The translations under genes and the position numbers were made by a program. This document shows, in pieces, positions 1-8,627 of a stretch of 64,000 bases of DNA. The stretch is taken from contig NZ_OY763931.1 in assembly GCF_963667685.1 (NCBI RefSeq), positions 124,001 through 188,000 on the forward strand, in the 5' to 3' direction. Under the pieces are notes generated by a model. It was not told where the DNA came from and searched no databases. It saw nothing but the letters and a program-made list of their open reading frames with translations. Positions within the stretch are counted from its first letter, which is position 1, and the number at the start of each line of letters is the position of its first letter. The stretch is from Maridesulfovibrio sp. Its GTDB lineage: Bacteria > Desulfobacterota > Desulfovibrionia > Desulfovibrionales > Desulfovibrionaceae.

Positions 1-324
1 ATCACTCAAACCAAGGCTGAAAACACGTTTTGAAGACCATGGTTGAAACTCTCCACTGTCGGCAATGGAGTGAATTATTTGTTTCAGACTTGAAGAAATA
101 TTGGACTGAATTTTCCTGCAAAGGGGCGTTGGCTCCATTATGTTTCCCCGTCTGACAAAGAGTCGGTCATTGAAGTGGAGTCGCAGCTTTGATAGGGCAT
201 GGCTTACTGCTGATTGGGTCATAAACAACTTTTTACCTGCCTGAGTCAGGTTCTTCTCGGAAAAAATAGTGTCCAGAATGATCAGTAGATTAAGGTCCAG
301 ACTGGTAAGATTAGTTTTGCTCAT
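1..324 (-). CDS. LysR-family transcriptional regulator (N-terminal part, cut by window edge)
   Basis: The reading frame starts at an ATG at 324 and runs off the left edge, giving 108 codons with no stop. The first 65 residues are a LysR winged helix-turn-helix, with the recognition-helix signature MTQSAVSHALSKLR. LysR proteins are DNA-binding activators or repressors that sense a small ligand through a C-terminal domain, which lies outside the window here. The gene is divergent from the EamA transporter gene at 478, with 153 bp between the two starts. This is the classic arrangement for a LysR protein controlling its neighbour. The target and ligand are inferred from position only. Confidence 0.85.
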   Translation of the reverse strand, partial: MSKTNLTSLDLNLLIILDTIFSEKNLTQAGKKLFMTQSAVSHALSKLRLHFNDRLFVRRGNIMEPTPLCRKIQSNISSSLKQIIHSIADSGEFQPWSSKRVFSLGLSD

Positions 325-477
325 ACAGCTGATGAAAAATTTTCAGTGGTAAAAGTTAATAAGCGGGGCTAGTTATCTTTACGTATCTTCAAATCTAGAG
401 CGGATTCGATATTACAGGAAGCTCTGATTTGTTCTTGAATTAATGGATAGTTACTATTTATCTACGGAGAAAATGAA

Positions 478-915
478 ATGTTTACACTCTACGGTTCAAT
501 AGCAGTTGTTGTTGCTTCATCTGTTATTTACCACCTTGCCCAGAAAAGTATTTCCGGAAGTGGTTCGTTTTTTGGCTCACTAGCTTTTGCATACGCTATT
601 GCCATGGTTTTCAGTCTTGCGGGCATGTTTATCCAGACTGGAAAAATTGAAGTAATGCAAATTGTAAATTTGAAAAACTGGCCGGTATTGCTTTTAGGTC
701 TGGCTGTTTTCGGTATTGAAATTGGTGTGTTACTCACTTACCGAGCCGGAGCAAACGTTAACACATTGCCCATTCTGGTAAACGGAGCTGTCATGGCATG
801 CTTGATTCCTTTGGGAGCGCTGATTTACAGGGAGCACATTTCTCTTAGCTCAATTATGGGCATTTTATTGATTTGTTCAGGTGTCTGGGTGCTTTGTTCT
901 TCTCCTCATGTCTGA
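478..915 (+). CDS. EamA/DMT-superfamily small membrane transporter
   Basis: This 145-residue protein has about five hydrophobic segments (near residues 3-21, 32-52, 69-88, 96-116 and 122-140). That matches one EamA (drug/metabolite transporter) repeat rather than the usual tandem pair, so the working unit is probably a dimer. The start is supported by GGAG at 466-469, eight bases upstream; a nearer ATG at 473 runs quickly into a stop. Family members export amino acids, amines or drugs; the substrate cannot be read from sequence. Its divergent LysR neighbour probably regulates it. It converges on the solute-binding protein gene, leaving 10 bp between the stops. Confidence 0.75.
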   Translation: MFTLYGSIAVVVASSVIYHLAQKSISGSGSFFGSLAFAYAIAMVFSLAGMFIQTGKIEVMQIVNLKNWPVLLLGLAVFGIEIGVLLTYRAGANVNTLPILVNGAVMACLIPLGALIYREHISLSSIMGILLICSGVWVLCSSPHV

Positions 916-925
916 TCATGTCAGG

Positions 926-1684
926 TTATTTGCAGGGGAAAACCAATTCCGGGTGTATCCCTATATTACGCATTATTTTTTTACAATCAGCTGATTCCTT
1001 TAGTTTTTTTAGGTGGATGGAGAATGATCGGCAAGTTTCAACATTTTCAGGATTGTTTATAAACCCGATGTATAGCGGGCTGACATTAATTTTCCCAGGG
1101 CATTCCACAATCCGGTCCATCAGGTTCATTTTTTTTAGCATATACCGCCCGACAGTACGGTAGCCGGCAACAAGGTCTACCCGCCCGGCGTGTAGTTTGA
1201 GAAAATTCTGGCTTAGATTCGCGACTTCTTCCTTGCTGAAAAGTATACTTTTATCAAATTCAGTGCCATACGTATATCCTTTGATTATCCCGATGTTTTT
1301 ACCTTCGAGAGAGGATATCCCATTAAATTCAAAGGGATCATCCGCACGTTTAAAAAGAACAGTGTATACATTCATGAGGGGTTCATTCGGGAAAATCATC
1401 CATTGCTGCCTTTCCTCTGTTTTACGCAGCCCAAACACTCCGTCCACCTTGCCAGATTTAGCCATAAGCAAGGCTCTTTTCCAAGGCGCAAATGTGATTT
1501 TGAACTTGGTATTCATCTTACGAAATATTATTTGAGAAAGCTCGTATTGCATGCCTTGCGTTTTTCCTTCTTCTTCATAGTAAAATGGCGGGAAAGAGTC
1601 CGTTGCAAAATTCAGCGGTCTTGCTACGGCGCAAGTGGTTGAGAGCAACATGGCTGTTATCAAAGCAGTAATAGCAGTTTTCAT
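926..1684 (-). CDS. Periplasmic solute-binding protein, SBP_bac_3 type
   Basis: This 252-residue protein has a Sec signal peptide (about residues 1-21, ending near Ala-Val-Ala) followed by the opening of a family 3 extracellular solute-binding protein (NFATDSFPPFYYEEEGK, then QGMQYELSQ). Relatives bind polar amino acids for ABC uptake, but many stand-alone copies in Desulfovibrio have no permease next to them, as here. No ABC permease or ATPase gene lies nearby, so its role (transport or ligand sensing) is open. It is monocistronic, in the opposite orientation to the EamA gene. Confidence 0.8.
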   Translation of the reverse strand: MKTAITALITAMLLSTTCAVARPLNFATDSFPPFYYEEEGKTQGMQYELSQIIFRKMNTKFKITFAPWKRALLMAKSGKVDGVFGLRKTEERQQWMIFPNEPLMNVYTVLFKRADDPFEFNGISSLEGKNIGIIKGYTYGTEFDKSILFSKEEVANLSQNFLKLHAGRVDLVAGYRTVGRYMLKKMNLMDRIVECPGKINVSPLYIGFINNPENVETCRSFSIHLKKLKESADCKKIMRNIGIHPELVFPCK

Positions 1685-1743
1685 GTCACGTCGTCTCTTT
1701 TCCTTTCTGATTTTACATTGTTGGTACGAGCGAAGGTTTAGAT

Positions 1744-2658
1744 TTATAATCTTGAAAGGTAGCAGGCCAAAGCGATAGAGTGGAATTTAGAGCTGTCTGA
1801 GTCTCCACGGGATGAGACTACAATAGGGACTTCACTGCCTATAACGACACTGGCCATAGTTTTACCTGCGATTGTGGTTAGAGCTTTATATAAAATGTTT
1901 CCGCTTTCAATTTCAGGTGTCAGCAGTATGTCTGCATCTCCGGCTACCGGGTTATTAATTCCCTTGCAGTTGGCTGCCGTTTCAGAAATGGCAAGGTCAA
2001 GTGCCAGCGGTCCTGCCACTTCGGCATTACCGAAGGCATTTTCCGCTCCCATCTTTGCAAGTATATCCGCATCAAGTGTTGCGGGCATGGCTGGGTAGTT
2101 CACTTTTTCAGTTGCGGCAAGTATGGCCGCCTTGGGTCTTGTTATGCCCAGCTTGTGCGCAACATCAATCGCATTGCGCAGAATGTCTGCCTTGCGTTGC
2201 AGATTGGGTTTTATATTTACTCCGGCGTCTGTCAGCAGGATGAGTTTCTTTTTAGATGAGGCTTCAAATACACTGACGTGGCTGATAATTCCCTTTGGTG
2301 GAACGCCTGTCTGTTTGTTTAGAATTGCTTTGAGCACAACACTGGTACTGACCAGTCCTTTCATAATGAGATCAGCTTTTCCTTCCCTGAAGAAAGTGAC
2401 AGCTGTGGCAACAGCTTCGGTGTCATCATTTTCTTCATGAAATTCAAAATCTTCTATATTCAGACCGTTCTGTCTGGCGACAGCAAGCGATTTTTCAAGA
2501 TTACCGATGAAAATTGGTTCTGCAATTCCTTCTGCATGCGCGGTTAGGGCGGATCGGATCACGAATTCTTCAGCGCATGGGGCTATGGCTATCCGTGCGG
2601 GGCTGGCGTGGGTACGGACTGCCGCAATAATTTCATCTAAAGCTGTGATGGTCGTCAT
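1744..2658 (-). CDS. ptb: Phosphate butyryltransferase-like phosphotransacylase
   Basis: The 304-residue product matches the phosphate acetyl/butyryltransferase family in length and motifs: ADLIMKGLVSTS near residue 100, and near the C-terminus GDADILLTPEIESGN. The family exchanges CoA for phosphate on acyl-CoA. Members of this length are usually butyryl- or branched-acyl-specific and pair with a butyrate kinase. No kinase gene is present here, so the physiological partner is unknown. I chose the ATG at 2658 because AAAGG lies seven bases upstream; the ATG two codons earlier sits almost on top of that site. It follows the acetolactate synthase regulatory subunit by about 60 bp in the same direction, so co-transcription is likely. 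Substrate is uncertain between acetyl and butyryl/isobutyryl. Confidence 0.8.
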   Translation of the reverse strand: MTTITALDEIIAAVRTHASPARIAIAPCAEEFVIRSALTAHAEGIAEPIFIGNLEKSLAVARQNGLNIEDFEFHEENDDTEAVATAVTFFREGKADLIMKGLVSTSVVLKAILNKQTGVPPKGIISHVSVFEASSKKKLILLTDAGVNIKPNLQRKADILRNAIDVAHKLGITRPKAAILAATEKVNYPAMPATLDADILAKMGAENAFGNAEVAGPLALDLAISETAANCKGINNPVAGDADILLTPEIESGNILYKALTTIAGKTMASVVIGSEVPIVVSSRGDSDSSKFHSIALACYLSRL

Positions 2659-2718
2659 GTGCATACCTTTATCAGGTCTGGAAGTTCGGTATAGTTCTCG
2701 TGATTCCGTAACTGTGGA

Positions 2719-3198
2719 TTATTCATCACCGCGTTTAAGAGCGATCATACCTGTGCGGCAGAGGCTTTTTATACCGAAGGGCTGTAGAATTTTAATCAGT
2801 CCTTCAACTCTTTCCTGATCCCCGCTCAGTTCAACCGTGATTGTTTTCTGGCCCATACCGACAACATCAGCGCGGAAGACTTCGAAAATCTGCATGACCT
2901 GGGACATCGTGTCCTTGCTTACTTCAACTTTGATCAGCACAAGCTCACGGTCCACAAATTCTTTACGTGCAAGGTCGTCCAGTTGAATAACAAAGTCCAT
3001 TGCTTTGAGCTGCTCTGTTACTTTGTTGATTTCTTCTCTGGAGCCTTCGGCGCAGATTACCATGCGTGATACTTCCATGTTTTCTGTTTCGCCGCAGGAA
3101 ATGGAGGTGATGTTGATTTTATTGTCCTGGAAAGCGGCTGAAGATTCAGCCAGAACCCCGGTCTTGTTCTTAACAAGCGCAGATATTGTGTGTTTCAC
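2719..3198 (-). CDS. ilvN: Acetolactate synthase small (regulatory) subunit
   Basis: The 159-residue product has an N-terminal ACT domain (KHTISALVKNKTGVLAESS) and the C-terminal small-subunit domain ending in RTGMIALKRG. IlvN/IlvH binds valine and both stimulates and feedback-inhibits the catalytic subunit IlvB/IlvI, the first common step of valine, leucine and isoleucine synthesis. I chose the GTG at 3198: AGGAG stands seven bases upstream, and the protein then begins exactly where the family does. A start 10 codons earlier is possible but has no ribosome binding site. No gene for the catalytic subunit is in the window, which is unusual because the two subunits are normally adjacent. Confidence 0.88.
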   Translation of the reverse strand: MKHTISALVKNKTGVLAESSAAFQDNKINITSISCGETENMEVSRMVICAEGSREEINKVTEQLKAMDFVIQLDDLARKEFVDRELVLIKVEVSKDTMSQVMQIFEVFRADVVGMGQKTITVELSGDQERVEGLIKILQPFGIKSLCRTGMIALKRGDE

Positions 3199-3294
3199 TA
3201 TAGTCTCCTGAAATGAAATTTCTTTCAAAAGATATACACGTAAAACAGGCAGTGAACAAGCTGGATAGCGGAAGAGCGGGGAATAGAAGGATAA

Positions 3295-6200
3295 TTATAT
3301 ACTCGTCAATCCTGGTGGACAGAAGCCGTTAGAGCGCATTTTAACGATTTTTTCGGCGTCTTTCATATTCTGGGGCTTATCAAAGTAAAATCCCTGTACG
3401 TAGTCACAGCCGATATCTTTGAGCAGGATCAGCTGCTGGCGGGTTTCAACTCCTTCAGCTATGACATCCATGCTGAGGCTGTGCCCAAGCGCGTTGACAG
3501 CCCTGACAATTTCCAGAGATTCATGGTCTCCGGCCATATGGCTGACAAATGAACGGTCGATTTTAACGGTTGAGGCCGGGAAGCGTTGCAACTGGGCCAG
3601 CGAGGAATATCCGGTGCCAAAATCGTCGACGGCGAGTCGGATGCCCATTTCTCCGATTTTTTTCAGGTTCAGGGAAGAGGCAGCATTGCGTTCCATGATT
3701 GCTGATTCGGTTATCTCCAGTTTCAGACAGGAGGGAGCGATTTGGGTTTCAAGGATAACTTCCTGAATGGCATCAGCCAGATCCGGTTTGGAAAGTTGGC
3801 TTGGCGAAAGGTTAACTGCTAGGAAAAGATCCTCAATATTCGAATATGTTCTGGTCCATCTGGCCATGGCACGGCAGGCTTCAAAAAGTATAACCCGGTC
3901 CAGTTCAACTATCAGCCCGGTTTCTTCTGCAACAGGAATGATCTGGTCCGGGGTTAGGAATCCGCGCTCAGGATGGTTCCAGCGGACAAGAGCCTCAAAT
4001 CCTGCAAGATTGCGGTTCTGCATGCTGTAAACAGGCTGGAAGTACGGAAAAAACTCTCTTCCCGGGATGCCCTGCCTGATTTCGGTTTCAACAAGCAGAC
4101 TTTGCAGTGCCTCTTCGTGCATCGATTTATTGAAGACCTTGAACTTGTTAACGCCCTGAGCCTTGGCTTTGTACATGCTGATGTCAGCGTCACGCACAAT
4201 ATGCTCGGGATGGTCGTAACTTGCGGTCTTGAAGACAATGCCTATGCTGGAACTAATGACCACTTCACGGGATGATATCTTTACCGGCTTGCGGATTTCA
4301 TTGCGGATATCACGGATAATCTGGATAACCTGCTGCGGTGTGGAAAAGTCTTCGATCAGCACAGCAAATTCGTCGCCGCCCATACGGGCTACGGTATCCA
4401 CGGGGCGCAGACACTCTTTGATCCTTTTACCGACCTTTATGAGCAGTTCGTCCCCTGCCTGGTGTCCAAGGCTGTCGTTGATACGCTTGAACATGTCTAT
4501 GTCCAGCATAAGCACAGCAAAAGTGCGTTCTGGAATTTTACGCGAAAGATCGAGGGTTTCTTCCAGACGTTCCAGAAAATAAGTTCGGTTTGGAAGTCCT
4601 GTGAGGGAATCGTGCAAGGATTGGTAAGAAAGTCTGCGTTCATATTCCTTGCGTTGCGAGATATCATCGTAGATTATGAAAGTTCCTGATATCTCATCAT
4701 TATATATGAAAGGGTAACCCAATATTGAAACCGGAATCAATCTTCCGTTTTTGTGTCTGCGCAAATCTTCGGTACGGAATGTTTCCCCGCCGAGTATTTT
4801 TTTTAGGTTGGCTTTTATTTTTCCCTTGCCCGAAGGCGAAAGGTTTTCACAACAGGGTGACATTTCATTGGCGGAGTATCCGAAAAGTTTGCTGAAAGCC
4901 CGGTTGGTATCAACAACATTCCCCTTAGAATCAGTCAACGCGATAGCCTGCGGGGAGCTTTCAAAAAGCTGCATGAACCGTGATTTATGGCGAAAAATTT
5001 TGCGCTCGGCCACTATTTCAAGAGTGGAATCAAATGCCGTACCTGTATATAGTACAGGGTTTCCGTGTTTGTCATAGGACGTTCTGGCATTGATGGTAAC
5101 CCATTTTTCTTTGCCATCACGATGGTTTACCCTTAAAAGCATACCGTTAACGGCACCGTCGGTGCGCAGTCTTTTCAAAAATTGCAGCCTGCTTTCACGG
5201 TCATAAATAAATTTTGAGGCACGGGCGTTATCTTCCAGCATTTCATCAACATCAGCATAGCCCATTATTGCCGCGAGTGCAGGGTTGACTACTGTAAGTT
5301 GTCCACTTGTAGAAATTTGGAAAATTGCCATGGTGGCATTTTCAAAAATGGAGCGGAATTTTTTTTCACTTTCAAGCAGTGCGTTTTCAGCCTGACGGCG
5401 AAGTAGAGCCGCAGCAACCTGTTCTGAGATTGCTACCATCAGGTCAATATCCTGCGAGTTGTATATCCCGGACTGTTTGTATGACTGAATAGCCATAACC
5501 CCGGTAATCTTGCCGTCAAACCGCAGAGGTACGCCGAGCCATGATTTAGCTGGAAACCCGATATGCTTGAGTTTGTTTTTGAAATCCTCTTCATCCAGAA
5601 GTATGGGATGTCCTGCTCTGATTACTTTGATGCTGAGGCTTTCGTCAGGGAGTACGGAAATAATTTGGTCTGGTGATATGAAATCTTTTTCATCAGCGTA
5701 GTAAGGAAAAGAAAGTTCCATGTTTTCTTCATCAAAAAGTGCTACATAGAAGTTTTCCGCATCAATGAAAGGTTTCAGGCTTTCGTGGACTTGTTGAAGA
5801 AAAATTGGAGTATCCGCTGCAGTATTGAGTGCAGATGAAATTTTGAAAAGAATTTCGTTTATGTTCTCGGTCTGCTTTCTAGCTGAAATATCGCGCAGGG
5901 ATTCAATTGCTCCGATAGGGGTGCCGTTAGTATCTAGGATTGGCGCCGCTTGCACCCATAGGTTGGTGCTTTTGCGGTTGCCCAGATTGTGAATGCAGAT
6001 TTCCGCTGCCAGAGCACTCCCACGGCGGCTGATGGCTTCATATTCGATTTCACCGATATCTTCACAGCCGTTTACAAGATCAATCAAGCCTGGAGTTCTT
6101 TTACCGTGAACAATCTTGATATGTTCGTAATTGCCTTTGCCGATAACATCACAGGCATTAACTCCGGTAAGCTTTTCCAGTGCAGGGTTCCAGGCAATTA

Positions 6201-6471
6201 TCACCCCTTTGTGATCAATGACAAAAGCTGGGTCGGGAATAAACTCTAGAACTGAGACAGCTGGAGAATTGTCGACAAGGGTGGATGCATCAATGCCGGA
6301 ATAGGTGCTTTCAACCAATTTGATGAATTTATTCAGCTCGTTGGCAAAATCTTCGGATACTTCAGTTATCTTACTTCCGATGGTTTGTTTTAGTTGTTTT
6401 TCAAGCAATTCGTGCATTGTAGATAGGGGATACTTTATTAATGGTTCAGTTGCAAGTTGTGGTATCTGCAT
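3295..6471 (-). CDS. PAS/GAF-containing GGDEF-EAL cyclic-di-GMP signalling protein
   Basis: This 1058-residue soluble protein carries, in order, a PAS domain (about 75-200), a GAF domain (about 205-360), two further PAS domains (about 370-625), a GGDEF domain (about 635-790) and an EAL domain (about 800-1045). GGDEF proteins make cyclic-di-GMP and EAL proteins degrade it. Both look intact: the synthase has MGGDEF with an RPVD inhibitory site five residues before it, and the EAL part has FEALVRW, EITESA, DDFGTGYSSL and EGVET. It has no membrane segment, so the PAS and GAF domains probably sense a cytoplasmic ligand or redox state. The start is uncertain: no clear ribosome binding site precedes 6471, and an ATG 18 codons in is an alternative. 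Confidence 0.9.
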   Translation of the reverse strand: MQIPQLATEPLIKYPLSTMHELLEKQLKQTIGSKITEVSEDFANELNKFIKLVESTYSGIDASTLVDNSPAVSVLEFIPDPAFVIDHKGVIIAWNPALEKLTGVNACDVIGKGNYEHIKIVHGKRTPGLIDLVNGCEDIGEIEYEAISRRGSALAAEICIHNLGNRKSTNLWVQAAPILDTNGTPIGAIESLRDISARKQTENINEILFKISSALNTAADTPIFLQQVHESLKPFIDAENFYVALFDEENMELSFPYYADEKDFISPDQIISVLPDESLSIKVIRAGHPILLDEEDFKNKLKHIGFPAKSWLGVPLRFDGKITGVMAIQSYKQSGIYNSQDIDLMVAISEQVAAALLRRQAENALLESEKKFRSIFENATMAIFQISTSGQLTVVNPALAAIMGYADVDEMLEDNARASKFIYDRESRLQFLKRLRTDGAVNGMLLRVNHRDGKEKWVTINARTSYDKHGNPVLYTGTAFDSTLEIVAERKIFRHKSRFMQLFESSPQAIALTDSKGNVVDTNRAFSKLFGYSANEMSPCCENLSPSGKGKIKANLKKILGGETFRTEDLRRHKNGRLIPVSILGYPFIYNDEISGTFIIYDDISQRKEYERRLSYQSLHDSLTGLPNRTYFLERLEETLDLSRKIPERTFAVLMLDIDMFKRINDSLGHQAGDELLIKVGKRIKECLRPVDTVARMGGDEFAVLIEDFSTPQQVIQIIRDIRNEIRKPVKISSREVVISSSIGIVFKTASYDHPEHIVRDADISMYKAKAQGVNKFKVFNKSMHEEALQSLLVETEIRQGIPGREFFPYFQPVYSMQNRNLAGFEALVRWNHPERGFLTPDQIIPVAEETGLIVELDRVILFEACRAMARWTRTYSNIEDLFLAVNLSPSQLSKPDLADAIQEVILETQIAPSCLKLEITESAIMERNAASSLNLKKIGEMGIRLAVDDFGTGYSSLAQLQRFPASTVKIDRSFVSHMAGDHESLEIVRAVNALGHSLSMDVIAEGVETRQQLILLKDIGCDYVQGFYFDKPQNMKDAEKIVKMRSNGFCPPGLTSI

Positions 6472-6529
6472 TTGTTAAATTTCAGTATATTCTGAATTAT
6501 AGCCGTTTTTTTTTGGAATGAAACATAAA

Positions 6530-6572
6530 AAAATCCCTCTTCCCGGCTTGGACCAGGCAGAGGGATTTTTTA
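6530..6572 (-). terminator. Intrinsic terminator after the NhaC-type gene
   Basis: An inverted repeat of 11 bp (6530-6540 with 6559-6569, core TCCCTCT/AGAGGGA) has an A-rich left flank that becomes a T-run on the minus strand. It lies 25 bp downstream of the antiporter stop and ahead of the cyclic-di-GMP gene. Confidence 0.85.
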
Positions 6573-6597
6573 TGGTATGTTTTACTGGCTGCGGAAG

Positions 6598-8304
6598 CTA
6601 GTTGGCAACCGGTTTGCCGATGAACCTAACCAGTGCGAGAATGGCAAGGATTCCCATAGGTAGTACCATCATAACGGGCATACCCAGACCCGCCGGGATG
6701 TAGCCGAAGAAGATGGAAATTAAAGCTACCGGAACGGCATAGAATAGCTGGGTTCTGGTGTGGTCTATGTGGTCACATGCGGACCCCATGGAGGACAGGA
6801 TGGTCGTATCCGAAATGGGGGAGCAGTGATCTCCGAAGATAGCGCCGGTAAGAACTGCCCCGATGTTCAGTGTCACGTAGCCCTGTTCTGGGACCAGAGC
6901 GAATGCCAGCGGGATGCAAAGAGGCATAAGGATTCCCATTGTTCCATATGAAGTTCCTGTTGCGAAAGAGATAATTGAGCCCATCACAAAGATGATGGAG
7001 GGCAGCAGGAAAGTCGGAATGGTATCTGAAAGTACATTTACAAGGTACGCGGCGGTTCCGAGTTCCTTGATGATGCCTGAGAGTGACCATGCCAGCAGCA
7101 GGATAACAGCGGTGATATTCAGGGATTTAACACCCTGAACCCATGTGGATATTGCTTCATCTACAGAAAGAATGCGTTTACCGATGGCTAGAGCAAGAGC
7201 CACAACACCAGCAACGAGCGCAGCCTGAAAGAGAACAACGGACGCATCAGAAGCCCCGAAGGCTTCGCGGATAGCAACAAAGCTCATGGGAGAATTCTCG
7301 AAAATCTGTTTCAGCGCTGCGTTATCTCCGGCCATTATTCCATTGTAACCGTTAAAGTAGAAACCGAGGAAGGCCGCAACAATCAGGGTTCCTATAGGGA
7401 TAATCGCACTCCATACGCTGGGAGTGATGTTCTCAGCCGGTTGCAGTTCTGTGGCTTCGTCAGCAACCATGGGTTTGGCTTTATCGTCCAGGAGTTTGCC
7501 TGTGGTACGGGCGCGATGCTCAGCTTTGTACATGGGACCGAATTCACGCATGAACCAGATGGTTGCGAGAATGAATACCAGAATAAGGATATTATAGAAA
7601 CGGAATGGAATGGTTTCTACAAAAACACCGTATGCGTTCATGTTGTAACCGATACCCTGGAGTCCATCTCTGATCAGGCCCACTTCATATGCAACCCATG
7701 TGGAGATCAGAGCGATCCCCGCGATAGGTGCCGCAGTAGCATCGATGATGAAAGCAAGTTTTTCGCGGGAAACTTTCATTCTATCAGTTACCGGACGCAT
7801 AATCGGCCCGACGGTAAGAGAGTTTGCGTAGTCATCAAAGAAGATGAATAAGCCGAGAACCCATGTCACAATCTGCGAGCTTTTAGGGCTTTTGGCTTTT
7901 TTGGCAAGTGCATCCGCAATTGCTTTTGCGCCGCCCATTTTGGAAACGAGAGCGATGAGTCCGCCGATTGCGAGGCACTGGAGGACAATACCGGCATTCC
8001 ATGAATCGGCAAGCGAGTTGAGAATTTCAGTGGACAAACGCATGAATCCGCCAATAAAGCCGTTGTAGATGTCAAATCCTTTGGCTTCAAGCATGAAAGA
8101 TCCGGAAAATACACCGAGGAAAAGAGAAAGAACAACGTTTTTTGTAGCGAAAGCAAGAACAATGGCCACCAGAGGTGGGATCAGCGTGAATAAACCGAAA
8201 AGCTCGGCATTTGCAGGTCCTAGGCTGGCGTCAGCCGCGAATACGGGCTGGGACAGCAGTGTAAACAGCACTGTTAGAAGAAACAGTCCTCTCCAATTGC
8301 GCAT
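6598..8304 (-). CDS. Na+/H+ antiporter, NhaC family
   Basis: This 568-residue, strongly hydrophobic protein has many membrane spans and the hallmarks of the NhaC family: FFDDYANSLTVGP in the first half and GDHCSPISDTTILSS in the second. The family exchanges sodium for protons, or a carboxylate for a related solute, across the inner membrane. The first 23 residues resemble a cleavable signal peptide (ending in VFA) but could be the first span. GGGGGA precedes the ATG. The gene ends at a strong terminator and seems to be a single-gene unit. Sodium extrusion suits a marine organism, but exchange of an organic acid as in MleN-type relatives cannot be ruled out. Confidence 0.85.
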   Translation of the reverse strand: MRNWRGLFLLTVLFTLLSQPVFAADASLGPANAELFGLFTLIPPLVAIVLAFATKNVVLSLFLGVFSGSFMLEAKGFDIYNGFIGGFMRLSTEILNSLADSWNAGIVLQCLAIGGLIALVSKMGGAKAIADALAKKAKSPKSSQIVTWVLGLFIFFDDYANSLTVGPIMRPVTDRMKVSREKLAFIIDATAAPIAGIALISTWVAYEVGLIRDGLQGIGYNMNAYGVFVETIPFRFYNILILVFILATIWFMREFGPMYKAEHRARTTGKLLDDKAKPMVADEATELQPAENITPSVWSAIIPIGTLIVAAFLGFYFNGYNGIMAGDNAALKQIFENSPMSFVAIREAFGASDASVVLFQAALVAGVVALALAIGKRILSVDEAISTWVQGVKSLNITAVILLLAWSLSGIIKELGTAAYLVNVLSDTIPTFLLPSIIFVMGSIISFATGTSYGTMGILMPLCIPLAFALVPEQGYVTLNIGAVLTGAIFGDHCSPISDTTILSSMGSACDHIDHTRTQLFYAVPVALISIFFGYIPAGLGMPVMMVLPMGILAILALVRFIGKPVAN

Positions 8305-8450
8305 ATTAAATTTCCCCCTTGAAATATTAGTGTCGCAAAAATATGCTCTGCCATGTACTAGAATTTTTACATAAATGCAAATTTCATTTTGTATCTCTTT
8401 AATTTTCCATGATAAAATTCTGTAATGACAGACTTTACGTGTAGATTGTT

Positions 8451-8615
8451 ATGGCGGTTACAGCTATTGAAATAGGACGAAAAAAGATAGAAGTCGTGCT
8501 CTTATTTGGCCTCGGAGTGAAAAGTTCCATTGTCCCCTGTATCAAATTGGGGTATGGACTTGCCTGTACAGACACCATTGATAATACCGAAAATGCACAA
8601 TCCCAAATAAAGTAA
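8451..8615 (+). CDS. Possible 54-residue upstream reading frame in the thiC leader
   Basis: An ATG frame of 54 codons ends 12 bp before the thiC start. Its product starts MAVTAIEIGRKKIEVVLLFG and has no domain I recognise. No clear ribosome binding site precedes it, and a frame this long can arise by chance. It spans a leader hairpin at 8526-8558. It could be a regulatory leader peptide or simply non-coding leader. Confidence 0.25.
   Translation: MAVTAIEIGRKKIEVVLLFGLGVKSSIVPCIKLGYGLACTDTIDNTENAQSQIK
8526..8558 (+). promoter_or_regulatory. Hairpin in the thiC leader
   Basis: TCCAT (8526-8530) pairs with ATGGA (8554-8558), and CCCC (8534-8537) pairs with GGGG (8549-8552), giving a two-step hairpin about 70 bp before thiC. 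The conserved TPP-riboswitch (THI-box) motifs are not visible in the 320 bp between the NhaC-type gene and thiC; apart from this hairpin and the small frame I see nothing else there. Confidence 0.4.
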
Positions 8616-8627
8616 TAAGGAAATGAG

